Below, one piece after another: positions 63,973 through 64,000 of a stretch of DNA of 64,000 nt (its first letter is position 1; each line of letters begins with the position of its first letter). Position numbers and translations under genes: made by a program. The notes under the pieces were generated by a model that saw nothing but the letters and a program-made list of their open reading frames with translations, was not told the DNA's origin and searched no databases. The DNA is taken from NCBI GenBank assembly GCA_039916305.1, contig JBDSLR010000036.1, forward strand, positions 62,001 through 126,000, written 5' to 3'. This DNA comes from JACMLD01 sp039916305 (GTDB lineage Bacteria > Bacteroidota > Bacteroidia > Chitinophagales > Chitinophagaceae).

Positions 63973-64000
63973 TATAATGAGTTTTAAATTGATGTTTGAT

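Noticed and set aside
1..64000. Insertion sequences, integrases, phage genes, tRNA or rRNA genes
   Set aside because: None were recognised on either strand. The nitrate cluster shows no flanking direct repeats, tRNA or integrase to mark it as a recent genomic island.

Overview
The window looks like a chromosomal segment from a Bacteroidota bacterium, most likely of the Chitinophagaceae. The signs are a carboxy-terminal type IX secretion sorting domain, a TonB receptor with a carboxypeptidase-D-like N-terminal domain, a BT_3928-type DoxX protein next to folP and DUF1599, several TAnnTTTG-like promoter boxes, and many genes without a Shine-Dalgarno sequence. Several TTG starts and one probable ATT start also occur. 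No plasmid, phage, CRISPR, rRNA or tRNA feature was seen.

Left flank (1-8470): the end of an MHS-type MFS transporter, a tiny HisKA_3-like protein that lacks its histidine, a histone-H1-like/SWIB protein, a saccharopine-dehydrogenase-like oxidoreductase, a frameshifted gene combining a DUF4185-like fold with a seven-blade lectin-like propeller, a small membrane protein and a secreted four-CHRD protein.

Nitrate assimilation island (8772-26612): a Crp/Fnr regulator with four N-terminal cysteines and a sirohaem methyltransferase (cobA) run leftward. Running rightward are nirB, nirD, an outer-membrane porin, nrtA, nrtB, a small NrtS-like membrane protein, an NrtC/D-type ATPase, narK, a 1189-residue assimilatory nitrate reductase fused to its own NAD(P)H diaphorase and BFD domain, a nitrate-reductase-associated protein, and a protein joining a degenerate sirohaem-reductase-like fold to a C-terminal rubredoxin. 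mobA (Mo cofactor) and a Rdx/SelW-like gene close the region on the other strand. Together these cover outer-membrane entry, three inner-membrane routes, both reductases, both cofactors and regulation. The least understood members are the reductase-associated protein and the rubredoxin fusion.

Middle (26814-47854): secreted esterases, an OmpA/PD40 protein, a cytoplasmic sulfite-oxidase-like Mo enzyme, ThuA and DUF1080 (3-keto-disaccharide hydrolase) genes, glycolytic pyk and pfkA, an RmlD-like reductase, a B12-binding radical SAM protein, a UbiD-like decarboxylase, ndk, nrnA and a two-segment FKBP lipoprotein.

Right (48059-64000): folP, DUF1599, BT_3928, a lone DppB-like permease, DUF721 and recF, then pdhA, a TPR protein, ribH and a LutA-like Fe-S protein. 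The window ends with a leftward group (TonB receptor, small His-rich secreted protein, HupE/UreJ permease) that suggests metal uptake, plus a short DUF4331-like lipoprotein. Intergenic spaces near 51.0, 54.4 and 57.8-58.0 kb carry hairpin-forming REP-like elements.
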